Source: Planctomycetota bacterium
Lineage (GTDB): Bacteria; Planctomycetota; UBA1135; GCA-002686595
Reading direction: 5' to 3'
NCBI GenBank assembly: GCA_002683825.1
Contig: NYUD01000047.1
Span: forward strand, 22,962-86,961
Length of the DNA stretch: 64,000 nt
Position 1 is the stretch's first letter; every line of letters begins with the position of its first letter. The position numbers and the translations under genes were made by a program. A model generated the notes under the pieces. The model was not told the origin of the DNA. It made no database searches and saw only the letters and a program-made list of their open reading frames with translations. This document shows positions 25,180 to 35,150 of the stretch, one piece after another.

Positions 25180-27357
25180 TCAGGGGTGGATGGGTTCGCC
25201 GAGCTCGACCAGGTAGCCGAGATCTCTCAACAGCGCCCGCATGCGCCGCGGCGTGATCCGTCCATGCAGCTGAACCTGGCGTTCGTCGATGACGCGTCCG
25301 ACGTAGCGGCGCGTCCCAGCGTCCTGCAGGAACCGCTTCATGGTTTCGGCTTGCTCACACACGAGCCGCAGTTCATCCGAAAGGCGCATCAAGCCCGCAC
25401 CCAGCGCCCAATCTCGAATGGAGAAGGAGACGTTCTGGGGGACCGGAGTGCGCGCGTGGCTATTCAGGCAATCCAGAATGCTGTCGAGCTGCATGCCGCG
25501 CTTCAGCGCCCGACCCACACACGATTGAGCGATTCGGAAGCGTAGAACCGAGTCCTGGGTGTCGCGCTCGGCGAAACGGTCGAGGTCGTGGATCAATTCG
25601 TCGTCGTCACCGGTCGGAAAGAGAACGACCTCGAAATCGGGGGTCACGACCAGGGCCCCGACACTCTCGCTCTTTTCCTCCTCGGCCCCGTTCAAACCGA
25701 GCACTCGCAATCCGTGGCGGGAGGCACGTAGGGCCACGGGTCGTCCAGCGGCGTCATAGCCCATATCGATCATGCCCAGGAGGAACAGCCGCTTGCGTGC
25801 CCAGCGGATCAGGTTCCAGGCCAGGCGCTGCGGGTCCTCCATGGGGGGCATCCGGCCCGACTTCGAACGCTCCGTAAAGCGTTCTTCGACGTCAAAGTCA
25901 TCGAGAGTCGAAAGGTAGGTGTTGCGTGCCAAGAACGGCAGGTACATCAGGTCGTACCAGGTACCGACCTCGATTCGCTTCAACAGTCGCATGAAGATCT
26001 CGCGCATGCGCACCTGATGGAGGTGCTCCGAGGTGCCGCGCCGCTCCGCAAGGGCGAAGTCGAGGAGCAGTCCCTGTTTTTCGACCAGGGACTGACCGTC
26101 CCACTGGCGCCCCTTGGCGGTGACCAGGAAGGTACGCTTGCCCGTGCGATCGATCAGGCCGCGTCGTTTGGCGAAGCGAAAGATGAAGCGCAGCACCTCC
26201 TCCCGCGAGAGTTCGCGACCGTGATTCGGGATCAGGTTCTGGAGGATCTTCTTCTCGGTGGTCTTGAATATCTCCCCGCGCACGGTGAAGCGCACTCCGT
26301 GTTCGTCGATGTAGCCGAGGAAGCGGGAGATGTTGGAGACCAGGTCGATGCCGATGGACAGCTCCTCGTGCGGGCTGTCCGGATCGCCGGGCACGGCGAC
26401 CCGCCGCAGCCAGGCCAGAGCGATTTCGTTGAACACGATCAGGGTTTCGTCCTGCAGCTGGATCCCGTAGCGGGAGAGGTTCAACTCCTGGACGGTCCCG
26501 ATCAGTGATTGCTCGATGATGTTCCGCCAGCGCCGCCCGTTCCAGTGCGGTAGACGGGTCTCCATACGGTCGAAGAGATGGCGCGGTAGCACACCACCAA
26601 ACTCGAGAATCGCCTTTTCCACGAGCCCGCGTACGCCATCCGGCAAGCGCTCGATGCGGGCCGTCGCCGCGGTCTCCTGAGAGTACATCTTGTACAACTC
26701 GCGCACGCGCTGGGGAGTGAGCCGCGGCGCTTTTTCGGAGTAGGTTTGATCGAGATGGCCGCGCAGGGTCAGTACGGAAAAGATCCCGCGTTGCTTCTTT
26801 CGCCGGCGTCGGACAAGCCCGTCCCCGAGCTCGTGTGGAACGCCAAGCACCCGCTTGCCATAGCGCTCAAAGCGACGGTCCTCGCCCTGCATGATGAGTC
26901 CGCGGCTCATCAATCCTGCGATCGATGAGTCGATCTCGTATTCGGAGAACGAGCGCAGCGATGGGATGTCGTTCAGCTCCTCTCGGCTGCGCACATATCC
27001 CGGCGAGCCGATCAGGCTCTCGAGGACCGCCCCCCGTCTGCGTCCGAGGTCGGCCACGCGCTCCTCGACCAGGGCCGGATTGCTCATCCAGCCGCGTGCG
27101 CAATCGCGCAAGTGATCCTCGGAGTCCGTCACGTCCTGTCCGTCACCGCCCCAAAAACGAACCAGTTCCTCCAGTTCCCCTCGGTGCATGGATTCCAGGA
27201 GTTGCTCGACGCTGAAGCCGCCTGTGGAGCCCTCGGAGAGGGACGCGCTGGAGGAGCGGAGTCCTCCGTCGGCGGAGGCGGAGCCGCGCAGGTGCTTACC
27301 GCCGCCCCCGGAGCGGCGGCTGGACGAGGAAAGGGAGCGAGTTCGCCCGCGCTTCAT
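25180..27357 (-). CDS. XPB helicase partner (helicase-associated / Helicase_C_3-like protein)
   Basis: A 725-residue protein. A Ser/Gly/Arg-rich disordered N-terminus (about 1-45) leads into helical winged-helix-like modules (LEELVRFWGGDG, RRGAVLESLIG). The C-terminal part contains LVVTPDFEVVLFPTGDDDEL, typical of the helicase-associated domain found next to XPB genes in bacteria (the Rv0862c-Rv0861c pair of Mycobacterium is the known example). The C-terminus resembles the domain that precedes XPB cores (YVGRVIDERQVQLHGRITPR). Its ATG overlaps the xpb stop (ATGA), implying stoichiometric expression. Its own activity is unknown; DNA binding is probable. Confidence 0.78.
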   Translation of the reverse strand: MKRGRTRSLSSSSRRSGGGGKHLRGSASADGGLRSSSASLSEGSTGGFSVEQLLESMHRGELEELVRFWGGDGQDVTDSEDHLRDCARGWMSNPALVEERVADLGRRRGAVLESLIGSPGYVRSREELNDIPSLRSFSEYEIDSSIAGLMSRGLIMQGEDRRFERYGKRVLGVPHELGDGLVRRRRKKQRGIFSVLTLRGHLDQTYSEKAPRLTPQRVRELYKMYSQETAATARIERLPDGVRGLVEKAILEFGGVLPRHLFDRMETRLPHWNGRRWRNIIEQSLIGTVQELNLSRYGIQLQDETLIVFNEIALAWLRRVAVPGDPDSPHEELSIGIDLVSNISRFLGYIDEHGVRFTVRGEIFKTTEKKILQNLIPNHGRELSREEVLRFIFRFAKRRGLIDRTGKRTFLVTAKGRQWDGQSLVEKQGLLLDFALAERRGTSEHLHQVRMREIFMRLLKRIEVGTWYDLMYLPFLARNTYLSTLDDFDVEERFTERSKSGRMPPMEDPQRLAWNLIRWARKRLFLLGMIDMGYDAAGRPVALRASRHGLRVLGLNGAEEEKSESVGALVVTPDFEVVLFPTGDDDELIHDLDRFAERDTQDSVLRFRIAQSCVGRALKRGMQLDSILDCLNSHARTPVPQNVSFSIRDWALGAGLMRLSDELRLVCEQAETMKRFLQDAGTRRYVGRVIDERQVQLHGRITPRRMRALLRDLGYLVELGEPIHP

Positions 27358-29123
27358 GCATGCACCGTGGGATCGGGTTCTGCCGTCAAGGTGGCGGCCT
27401 CGACGATTTCGTAGGAGTAGCCCTGTTGGGTCAGGAACAACTGGCGTTTTTGTGCGAATTCCTGGTCTCTTGAACCGAGGGTGACCACGGCGTAGAAGGA
27501 CGCCCGTCCCCCATCGGACTTCGGACGCAGGATGCGTCCGAGCCGCTGGGCTTCCTCCTGGCGGGAACCGAACGTGCCGGAGATCTGGATCGCCACGTTG
27601 GCGTCCGGAAGGTCGATGGCGAAGTTCCCCACCTTGGAAACGATGAGAATCCTCTCTCGCCCATCGCGGAATGCATCATAGAGACGGCTGCGCTCGCAGG
27701 TGGGGGTCTTGCCCGTGATCAATGGAACGCCCAGGTTCTTGGCCAGGGCGCGCAGCTGATCGAGGTACTGCCCGATGATGAGAATGCGTCCCCCGGAGTG
27801 GCGTTGAATGAGCCGCCTGACGACCGCGACCTTGGCCGGGTTTTCCGAGGCGACGCGAAACTTGCGCCGCGCGTCGGCGCTGAGATAGCGCGAGCGCTGT
27901 GACTCATCCAGGGGAACGCGGACCTCCACGCATTCCGCCGTCGCGATGAAGCCCTGACTCTCGAGCACCTTCCAGGGGACCTCGTAGCGCTTGGGGCCGA
28001 TGAGGCAGAAGACCTCGTCCTCTTTTTCATCCTCGCGCACGAGGGTGGCGGTCAGACCCAACCGGCGTCGTGCCTGCAGGGCTGCGGTCACCCTGAAAAT
28101 CGGCGCGGGGAGCAGGTGTACCTCGTCGTAAATGACCAGGCCCCAGTTCTCCTTGGAGAACAGAGCGAAGTGCTCGAACTCCGCGGTCTTCGTTCGGCGC
28201 CAGGTGAGCATCTGATAGGTGGTGATCGTGACGGGACAGACCCTCTTGCCCTCGCCGGTGTATTCGCCAACGTCCTCGGGGCGAAGATCGGTCTTGTCGA
28301 GGATTTCTTCGCGCCATTGACGTACGGCCACGGTGTTCGTGGTCAGGATCAGGGTCTTCTCCCCCACCAGGTTCATGACCCCGAGGCCAACTACCGTCTT
28401 GCCGGCGCCACAGGGCAGAACGATCACACCGTTGCCGCCCAGGACACTGCCTTCGCGGTAAAAACACTCCGCGGCCGCATTCTGGTACCTGCGTAGGGCA
28501 AACGGTTTGCCCTCTGCGGTTTCCCGGGCCAAGGGAATGGGGAACGGGTCACCTTCGAGATAACCACCGCGATCGTCGACGGGATAGCCTATCCGGATCA
28601 AGGCCTGTTTGATCGTGCCGCGGTCGGTCGCCCGCACCCAGAGCCGCTGTTGCTCGTCGATCACGACCCACTGGGCGACCGAATTGAAGCTCAGCACCTC
28701 TTCGAGGGCGCCCTCGTCGTCCGACACCAGTTCGAAGCGCTCTCCGCTGCGCTCGATGCGCAATAGGCCGTAGCGAGAGAGCCACGACGCGATGTCGACG
28801 ATCACGTTCGGGGGGATCGGCACGCAGGAAAATTCCTCGATACGCGACTCGATCTCTTCCGCGGTGAAACCCAGGGCGGCGGCGTTCCAGACCGAGACCG
28901 GGGTGACGCGATAGGTGTGCAGATAATCCGGGCTCTTCTCGAGCTCCGCGAAGGTCGACAGGGCGTTGCGCGCCGCAGAAAACCGTGGGTGCTCTTCGGT
29001 CAACGGCTTGCCCTGCGCATCCTTCGCCGGCATGCCCCGATCGTCGACGACAGAGCGTACGGTGTGCAGCAGCAGCGTGCGATCGCTTTGCACGATCAGG
29101 GGGTTGTCAGGGAGCAGGGTCAC
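27354..29123 (-). CDS. XPB/Rad25-family DNA helicase
   Basis: A 589-residue SF2 helicase. The N-terminal damage-recognition-like region starts LLPDNPLIVQSDRTLLLHT. Walker A is PCGAGKT near 237, the DEVH box (YDEVHLLPAP) near 331, followed by GLTATLVREDEKEDE. The C-terminal RecA domain holds ILIIGQYLDQL, NFAIDLPDANVAIQ and the motif VI segment RQEEAQRLGRILRPKS. This family unwinds DNA 3'-5' in archaeal and eukaryal repair and is sporadic in bacteria. The start is GTG at 29123, overlapping the uvrA stop (GTGA), with a purine-rich AGGAAGG segment just upstream; a longer frame runs inside uvrA. Confidence 0.92.
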   Translation of the reverse strand: MTLLPDNPLIVQSDRTLLLHTVRSVVDDRGMPAKDAQGKPLTEEHPRFSAARNALSTFAELEKSPDYLHTYRVTPVSVWNAAALGFTAEEIESRIEEFSCVPIPPNVIVDIASWLSRYGLLRIERSGERFELVSDDEGALEEVLSFNSVAQWVVIDEQQRLWVRATDRGTIKQALIRIGYPVDDRGGYLEGDPFPIPLARETAEGKPFALRRYQNAAAECFYREGSVLGGNGVIVLPCGAGKTVVGLGVMNLVGEKTLILTTNTVAVRQWREEILDKTDLRPEDVGEYTGEGKRVCPVTITTYQMLTWRRTKTAEFEHFALFSKENWGLVIYDEVHLLPAPIFRVTAALQARRRLGLTATLVREDEKEDEVFCLIGPKRYEVPWKVLESQGFIATAECVEVRVPLDESQRSRYLSADARRKFRVASENPAKVAVVRRLIQRHSGGRILIIGQYLDQLRALAKNLGVPLITGKTPTCERSRLYDAFRDGRERILIVSKVGNFAIDLPDANVAIQISGTFGSRQEEAQRLGRILRPKSDGGRASFYAVVTLGSRDQEFAQKRQLFLTQQGYSYEIVEAATLTAEPDPTVHA

Positions 29124-32100
29124 GAAGCCACCTTTCTGGATGACCCGGCCTTGCGTTTCTTCATGCCGGGCGAGTTCGCTGCGTTGGCTCCGGGCTTCAT
29201 GGCGGCTGCCAGCCACGGCCCGGTGACGGATTCCTTCGCCGAGCAGAGCTCGTCGGGGGAGCCCTTGGCGATGACGCGGCCTCCGTTCAAACCGCCGGCG
29301 GGCCCCAGCTCGACGAGAGCATCACAGGCCGCCAGAAGATCGGTGTGGTGTTCGATGACGATCACGCAATCACCGCGGCCCGTCAAGCGCCGGAGCACCC
29401 TGTAGAGGTAGGTCACGTCGCTCTTCGAGAGACCGGTGGTCGGCTCGTCGAGAATGATGATGCTGCGCTCGAGCCCTTCCGTGCGGGAGAGCTCTCCGGC
29501 CAACTTGATCCGCTGGGCTTCACCGGAGGAAAGGGTGGTCGAGCTCTGCCCCAGGCCCAGATAACCCAGTCCCACATCGCGCAGGGTCTCGAGAATGCGA
29601 GCCAGGGCGGGCACCTGGGCCAGGAACTCGGCCGCCTCGTCGATGGTCATTCCAAGAACGTCCGCAATCGAACGCCCGCGGTACCGCACGTCCAGAATCT
29701 CCGGACGGTAGCGCTTGCCGTCGCACTCCTCACACTCGAGCCACAGGTCGGCCAGGAACTGCATCTCGATACGACTGGCGCCGCGTCCCTCGCAGACCGG
29801 GCAGCGCCCGCGGGAGGAGTTGAAGGAAAAGTGCGAGGACTTGTAGCCGCGCATTCGTGCTTCGGGCGTGCGCGTAAAAAGCTCCCGCAACGGATCGAGC
29901 AAACCGACGGCCGTGGCGGGGATGCTCTTGGGGCTCTTCCCGATAGGAGCCGCGTCGACCACCATCAAGCGTGGTCTTATCGCGCCGTGATGGCGGAGCG
30001 AACGCCAGCGCCCATTCGGTCGTTCCCCGCGCAAAGCGGGGACGAGAACCTCCATGATCAGCGTGCTCTTGCCCGACCCGGAAGGCCCGCAAACACCGTT
30101 GAGGCGGCCGAACGAGGCCGCGAAGGAAACGCTCTTCAGGTTGTGGAGCTTGGCCCCGCTGAGCGTGAAACGTGGCGCGCCGGCCGCGGCGGGGACGGGC
30201 TCTTCTTCCACCACGAGCGGCAACTCGCCCCGCAGTGCCTTGGCCGTCAGCGAGTCCGGGTGTCTCATCACTTCAGCAGGTGTTCCGCCGGCGACGAGCT
30301 CTCCCCCGAGGCGGCCGGCTCCGGGGCCCATGTCGAGCACGTAGTCCGCCCGTCGTATGAGGCTCTCGTCGTGCTCGACGACGATGACCGTGTTTCCGCC
30401 GTCGCGCAGGGTGAAGAGGGCGTTCGTCAGGCGATCCACATCGGCCGGGTGCAGTCCGACCGTCGGTTCGTCGAGGACGTAGCAAACCCCGACCAGATTG
30501 GAACCCAGGCTGGCCGAAAGCCGCACGCGGCGCGCTTCGCCGCCCGAAAGCGTGCCCATGGCCCGGTCGAGAGTCAGATAACCCAGCCCCACTTCCTCGA
30601 GCAGGGACAGACGCGAACCCAGTTCCTCGCGCACCGGTTCCACGGCTTCACGCCTGTGTTCGGCCAGCTTCACATTCATGAGCCAGGCGCGCGCTTGGGT
30701 CACGGTGAGCGCCAAGACCTCGGGCAGGCGCTTGCGAGAAACGGTCACGGAGCGCGGACCCGGCGCCAGCCGCTCGCCGTTGCACTGCGCGCAAGGTTCC
30801 CGCGACATGAAGGCTTCGAGTATCTCGCGCCACTCCGGATCCTCGGCACGCCCGTGCCATGCGTTCACGTGGCCGCACAGTCCATGCCACTCGGAGGTGA
30901 AACTCTGGTGCAACTCGAAGCTGGCGCTTTCACGGTCGATGTGCACCGTGTACTTCTTGCGTGCGCCCTTGCCGAACAGAAACAGATCGCGGGCCTTCGC
31001 GCTCAACTTTTCGAAGGGTTTGGATAGATCGAACTTGTGCTTGCCGGCGACGGTGCGCAGCAGAAACTCGTAGTAGCCCTTGCCCTTCGTCAGATAGCGT
31101 CCGAGCTTGCCTGGGATGGCCGTATCGTCGCCCTGCACCGAGGCAACCAGTGGAAACTCAGCTCGTGTGACCAACTTCTCCGGATTGCACTGCCAGCTTT
31201 GACCGAGACCGTCGCAGCTGGGGCAGGCGCCTACGTGGACGTTGAACGAGAAATGACGCGGTTCGAGGTCTTCCTCCAGACGAAAGCCGCAGCGGGTGCA
31301 GGCGCCGCGGGTGCTGAACTCGATCCGCTTCGGGTCGCCCGAACCCTTCTTGATCAGCAAGCTGACCCGTCCACCGGACAGCGCCTCGGCCTGCTCGACC
31401 GCCTCGGCGATGCGGCTTTTCATGCCGGTGTCGAGTGCGAGGCGATCGATGACCAGATCGATGCGGCTGCCCTCCGCAGGAGTCTTGAGCTTGTCGTCCA
31501 GGCGGCGCTCGAGCCCGTCCATGAGAACCCGCACGAAACCCGCCTTGCGCCACTCCTCCACGGCGGAGATGAAGGCCTTCTCCAGATCGTCGGGTTCCCC
31601 GACCCCCGGGCCGAAGATCGGCGCCGCGATCCAGCCCCGTTGCCCCTTGTGGTCGCGCACGATCCGACGGGCGACCCCGCTCGCGTCGGTCTGCACGAGC
31701 TTTTCGCCGTGCTCGGGACAGCGACGCGTTCCGGCCCGGGCCCAGAGGACCCGCAGGTGATCGTGGATTTCGGTCGTGGTCGCCACCGTGGACCGTGGAT
31801 GGCCGGCGGAGGTGCGCGCTTCCACGGCGATACTGGGACCGAGGCCGTCGATACGTTCCACCGGGGCCCGTTCGCGCGAAGCGAGGAATTGTCGGGCGTA
31901 GGTCGAGAGCGACTCGACGAAGCGTTGGCGGCCCGTGGCATGGATCGTGTCGAGGGCCAGGGAACTCTTGCCCGATCCGCTCGGTCCGGTCACGACGGTC
32001 AGGGATCCCCGGGGCAGGCTGACGTCGATGTTCCTCAGGTTGTGTGTGCGGGCACCGATCACATCGAGATTTTTCCGCGGCCTGGATGCCAGCTTGCCGG

Positions 32101-34969
32101 CCTCCAGGCTGTCGGAGTTCCCCGCAAAGGATCCGGCGCGCAGGCGCTCTTCGGCGAAAAGAGCAGCGGCCGTATGGGACTGCTCGCACTCCTGAATCTC
32201 CTCGGGGGTTCCAGCGCAGACCAGGTATCCACCCTCAGCTCCACCCTCCGGTCCCAGATCGATCACGTGGTCGGCCGCCCGGATGACATCGAGCATGTGC
32301 TCGATCACGCAGACACTGTGGCCCTGGTCGACGAGCCGCTGCAACGCCCCCAGGAGCCTCTGCACATCCGCGTTGTGCAGTCCCGTCGTGGGCTCGTCCA
32401 GGAGATACAGGGTGTGTTTGCGCGAGCGGCGTTGCAGGTGCTTGGCCAGCTTGACGCGCTGGGCTTCGCCACCCGAGAGCGTCGTCGAGGGTTGGCCCAG
32501 GCTGAGGTAGCCAAGACCCACTTCGACCAGCGCGGCGAGCGGCCGCACGATCTTGGGATGGTCGCGGAAGAGCTCGACCGCATCCTGGATCGACAGGCCT
32601 AGAACGTCGGCGATCGAGTGGCCCCGATAGTGGATCTGGAGCGTCTCCTGCTGGAATCGATGTCCCCCGCAATCGCCACAGGGAACCGTCACCGGAGCCA
32701 GGAACTGCAGCTCCACGAATTTCGCGCCCGCCCCCTGACAGCCCTCGCAGCGGCCGCCGGCGACGTTGAAGGAGAAACGTCCTGGAGCCCAACCGCGCAT
32801 GCGTGCTTCAGGCATGCGCGCGTAGAGATCGCGAATCGGGGTGAACGCGCCGGTGTAGGTCGCGGGGTTCGAGCGCGGCGTGCGTCCGATGGGTGCGCTC
32901 GAAAGGAAGACCAACTCCTCGATGTGTTCCAACCCCTCGATGCGCTTGCAGGAAAGGGGCGGGGGTGCCTCGCGACCCAGGTGCCGGGTCACGGCACGCT
33001 GCAAGGTGTGGTGGATGAGCGTGGACTTGCCGGACCCGGAGACGCCGCTGACGACGGTCAGTGCTCCCAGGGGTAGGGAGACGTCCAATTTCTTGAGGTT
33101 GAACCCGCTGGCACCGTGGAGACGCAAGCACTTGCCGTTGCCGGGGCGTCGCTCCGCGGGCTTGGGCATGGTGAGTTCGCCGCGCAACAGTTGACCCGTG
33201 GGCGAGTCCGCCCTGGCCACCTCCCCGGGCGGACCGGCGGCGACGACCCGGCCGCCCTGCTTGCCCGGTCCCGGTCCGATGTCGATCAACCAGTCGGCCG
33301 AGCGCAGTGTCGCTTCGTCGTGTTCGACCACGACGATCGTGTTGCCGCCGTCACGCAGCATTTCGAGGGCGCCGAAGAGCCGTCCATGATCGCGAGCGTG
33401 CAAGCCGACCGAGGGCTCATCCAGGACGTACAAAACGTCCTGCAATCCTGCCCCCAGCTGGGCCGCGAGCCGGATTCGCTGCGCCTCTCCCCCCGAAAGC
33501 GTGTCCGCCGAGCGGTCCAGGCTGAGGTAGCTCAATCCCACCTCGCAAAGGAATGCGATACGCCGCCGAATCTCGTGCAGGAGCCCTTCTCCTATCTGGG
33601 TTTCTCGCTCCGACAACTGCAGCCCATCGAGGATGGCCTGCAGTTTCCCCACGGGGGCACGCAGGAGCTCGGGCAGGGTCACCTCACCGAAGCGCACCGC
33701 ACGCGCCACATCCAGGAGCCGCGTCCCCTTGCAGTCCTTGCAGGTCCTCTCCTCGAGAAAGCGCTCCAGTTGCTTTTTCCGCTGTCCCTTGCGCCAGGCG
33801 CGTTCGATCGAGGGTAGGACCCCTCGATACCTGCGCTGGTACTTCACCGATCCGCTGTGGCGCCGCCCCGACCAGGAGGCGCTGGCCGGGAAGCGCCGCT
33901 CGCCACACCCGCGTAGAACCGTGCGTCTGGCCTCGGGTGCCAGCTCTTCCCAGGGCGTGGTCAGGTCGAAACCAGACGCCTCGGCGATCGTTCGCAGGAA
34001 GCGGAAGTCCACCCGCGGAAAGAGCAGGGCCCCGCCGCCGGCGCGCGTCACGGCCAGGGCACCCTCCTCGATCGACAGGGCCGGGTCGGAGACGACCAGG
34101 CGCGACGAGGGGCGTCGCAACAATCCCATGCCGGCGCAGGTGGGACAGGCCCCGTGGGGGGAGTTGAAGGAGAACAGCCGCGGTTCCAGGGGCGGCGCCT
34201 CACGCCTGCACCGGGGACAGGTCCTCTGGGTCGAGAAGGTCTTCTCGTCGCCCTTCGTCAGCACACACACATCGCCGCTGCCCAGCTCGAGAGCTCCGTC
34301 GAGGCCCTCACGTAGCCGCGACAGGGCCGGGGCGCCGATCTTCAAACGATCGATGACCACCTCGATCGTGTGGCGGTGATAGCGGCCGAGCTCTACGACC
34401 TCTTCCAGGCGGCTGACGGTCCCGTCGACGCGCGCGCGGACGAATCCCTTCCGGCGTAGGTCCGCGAAGAGCGCTTTGTGCTGGCCTTTGCGATCGCGCA
34501 CGAGCGGCGCCAGGATCTGTATGGCCTGTCCGTCGAAGCGTTCGATGATCTCGCGGCAGATCGACTCGGCGGTCCGGGTGGAGAGGGGCGTTTGGTGTTC
34601 CGGACAGTGCGCCGTGCCCGCACGGGCGTACAAGACGCGCAGGTGGTCCACGATCTCCGTGATCGTTCCCACCGTCGAGCGCGGACCACGTTGAATGGCT
34701 TTTTGATCGACTGCGATGGCCGGAGAAAGACCTTCGATGAGGTCGACATCGGGCTTCTCCATGCGTCCAAGGAACTGGCGCGCATAGGCCGAGAGGGTTT
34801 CGAGGAAACGGCGCTGACCTTCGCGGAAGAGGGTGTCGAAGGCCAGCGAACTCTTTCCCGATCCGGAGACGCCCGTGACGGCGACCAGGCGCCCACGCGG
34901 AATGGTGACCGAGACATCGCACAGGTTGTTCTGGCGTGCGCCTCGAATTTGGATCGCTTCGGCCGTCAT
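29120..34969 (-). CDS. uvrA: Tandemly duplicated excinuclease ABC subunit A
   Basis: A DNA-damage sensor ATPase of nucleotide excision repair. At 1949 residues it is twice the usual length, with two complete UvrA units meeting near residue 965. Unit 1 has Walker A GVSGSGKSS at 33-41 and GVSGSGKST, with two LSGGEAQR signatures. Unit 2 has GPSGSGKSS and GPSGSGKST, with LSGGEARR and an unusual LSSGEAQR as the fourth. Each unit carries its own CxxC zinc modules (for example CPRCRREAP and CTRCGFRLEE). Fused double UvrA is known in Chlamydiae and Planctomycetes. It is followed without a gap by xpb. The start MTAEAIQIRGARQNNL matches the family. No LexA-like box is visible upstream. Confidence 0.96.
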   Translation of the reverse strand: MTAEAIQIRGARQNNLCDVSVTIPRGRLVAVTGVSGSGKSSLAFDTLFREGQRRFLETLSAYARQFLGRMEKPDVDLIEGLSPAIAVDQKAIQRGPRSTVGTITEIVDHLRVLYARAGTAHCPEHQTPLSTRTAESICREIIERFDGQAIQILAPLVRDRKGQHKALFADLRRKGFVRARVDGTVSRLEEVVELGRYHRHTIEVVIDRLKIGAPALSRLREGLDGALELGSGDVCVLTKGDEKTFSTQRTCPRCRREAPPLEPRLFSFNSPHGACPTCAGMGLLRRPSSRLVVSDPALSIEEGALAVTRAGGGALLFPRVDFRFLRTIAEASGFDLTTPWEELAPEARRTVLRGCGERRFPASASWSGRRHSGSVKYQRRYRGVLPSIERAWRKGQRKKQLERFLEERTCKDCKGTRLLDVARAVRFGEVTLPELLRAPVGKLQAILDGLQLSERETQIGEGLLHEIRRRIAFLCEVGLSYLSLDRSADTLSGGEAQRIRLAAQLGAGLQDVLYVLDEPSVGLHARDHGRLFGALEMLRDGGNTIVVVEHDEATLRSADWLIDIGPGPGKQGGRVVAAGPPGEVARADSPTGQLLRGELTMPKPAERRPGNGKCLRLHGASGFNLKKLDVSLPLGALTVVSGVSGSGKSTLIHHTLQRAVTRHLGREAPPPLSCKRIEGLEHIEELVFLSSAPIGRTPRSNPATYTGAFTPIRDLYARMPEARMRGWAPGRFSFNVAGGRCEGCQGAGAKFVELQFLAPVTVPCGDCGGHRFQQETLQIHYRGHSIADVLGLSIQDAVELFRDHPKIVRPLAALVEVGLGYLSLGQPSTTLSGGEAQRVKLAKHLQRRSRKHTLYLLDEPTTGLHNADVQRLLGALQRLVDQGHSVCVIEHMLDVIRAADHVIDLGPEGGAEGGYLVCAGTPEEIQECEQSHTAAALFAEERLRAGSFAGNSDSLEAGKLASRPRKNLDVIGARTHNLRNIDVSLPRGSLTVVTGPSGSGKSSLALDTIHATGRQRFVESLSTYARQFLASRERAPVERIDGLGPSIAVEARTSAGHPRSTVATTTEIHDHLRVLWARAGTRRCPEHGEKLVQTDASGVARRIVRDHKGQRGWIAAPIFGPGVGEPDDLEKAFISAVEEWRKAGFVRVLMDGLERRLDDKLKTPAEGSRIDLVIDRLALDTGMKSRIAEAVEQAEALSGGRVSLLIKKGSGDPKRIEFSTRGACTRCGFRLEEDLEPRHFSFNVHVGACPSCDGLGQSWQCNPEKLVTRAEFPLVASVQGDDTAIPGKLGRYLTKGKGYYEFLLRTVAGKHKFDLSKPFEKLSAKARDLFLFGKGARKKYTVHIDRESASFELHQSFTSEWHGLCGHVNAWHGRAEDPEWREILEAFMSREPCAQCNGERLAPGPRSVTVSRKRLPEVLALTVTQARAWLMNVKLAEHRREAVEPVREELGSRLSLLEEVGLGYLTLDRAMGTLSGGEARRVRLSASLGSNLVGVCYVLDEPTVGLHPADVDRLTNALFTLRDGGNTVIVVEHDESLIRRADYVLDMGPGAGRLGGELVAGGTPAEVMRHPDSLTAKALRGELPLVVEEEPVPAAAGAPRFTLSGAKLHNLKSVSFAASFGRLNGVCGPSGSGKSTLIMEVLVPALRGERPNGRWRSLRHHGAIRPRLMVVDAAPIGKSPKSIPATAVGLLDPLRELFTRTPEARMRGYKSSHFSFNSSRGRCPVCEGRGASRIEMQFLADLWLECEECDGKRYRPEILDVRYRGRSIADVLGMTIDEAAEFLAQVPALARILETLRDVGLGYLGLGQSSTTLSSGEAQRIKLAGELSRTEGLERSIIILDEPTTGLSKSDVTYLYRVLRRLTGRGDCVIVIEHHTDLLAACDALVELGPAGGLNGGRVIAKGSPDELCSAKESVTGPWLAAAMKPGANAANSPGMKKRKAGSSRKVAS

Positions 34970-35002
34970 TGCCTCCGTCTTTTTCTCCCGGCGTCTCCTT
35001 GC

Positions 35003-35067
35003 AGCGCCACTCCGGCGCTTCGTCGGACCCCCTTACCGAGCTCCCTCCGGAAGGGGGTCCGACGAAG
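35003..35067. repeat. 17-bp perfect inverted repeat upstream of uvrA
   Basis: CTTCGTCGGACCCCCTT (35018-35034) pairs perfectly with its complement at 35051-35067 across a 16-base loop. A second 6-bp hairpin (35003-35008 with 35014-35019) shares the left edge of the long stem, so the two are mutually exclusive. No T-run follows on the minus strand. It lies in the 181-base gap between the phosphatase stop and uvrA, and could be an upstream terminator, an attenuator or a protein site. Confidence 0.7.
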
Positions 35068-35150
35068 TTTCCTCCGTCCGGGCAAAGACGGCTCATCCTA
35101 GCAGGCGAGCACAGGGCCTCGAAAGGACCCGCATGCCCGAAACCTTCCAG

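Noticed and set aside
29345..33817. Several long plus-strand frames over uvrA
   Set aside because: They mirror conserved UvrA codons, contain no recognised domain, and change frame at each gene segment.
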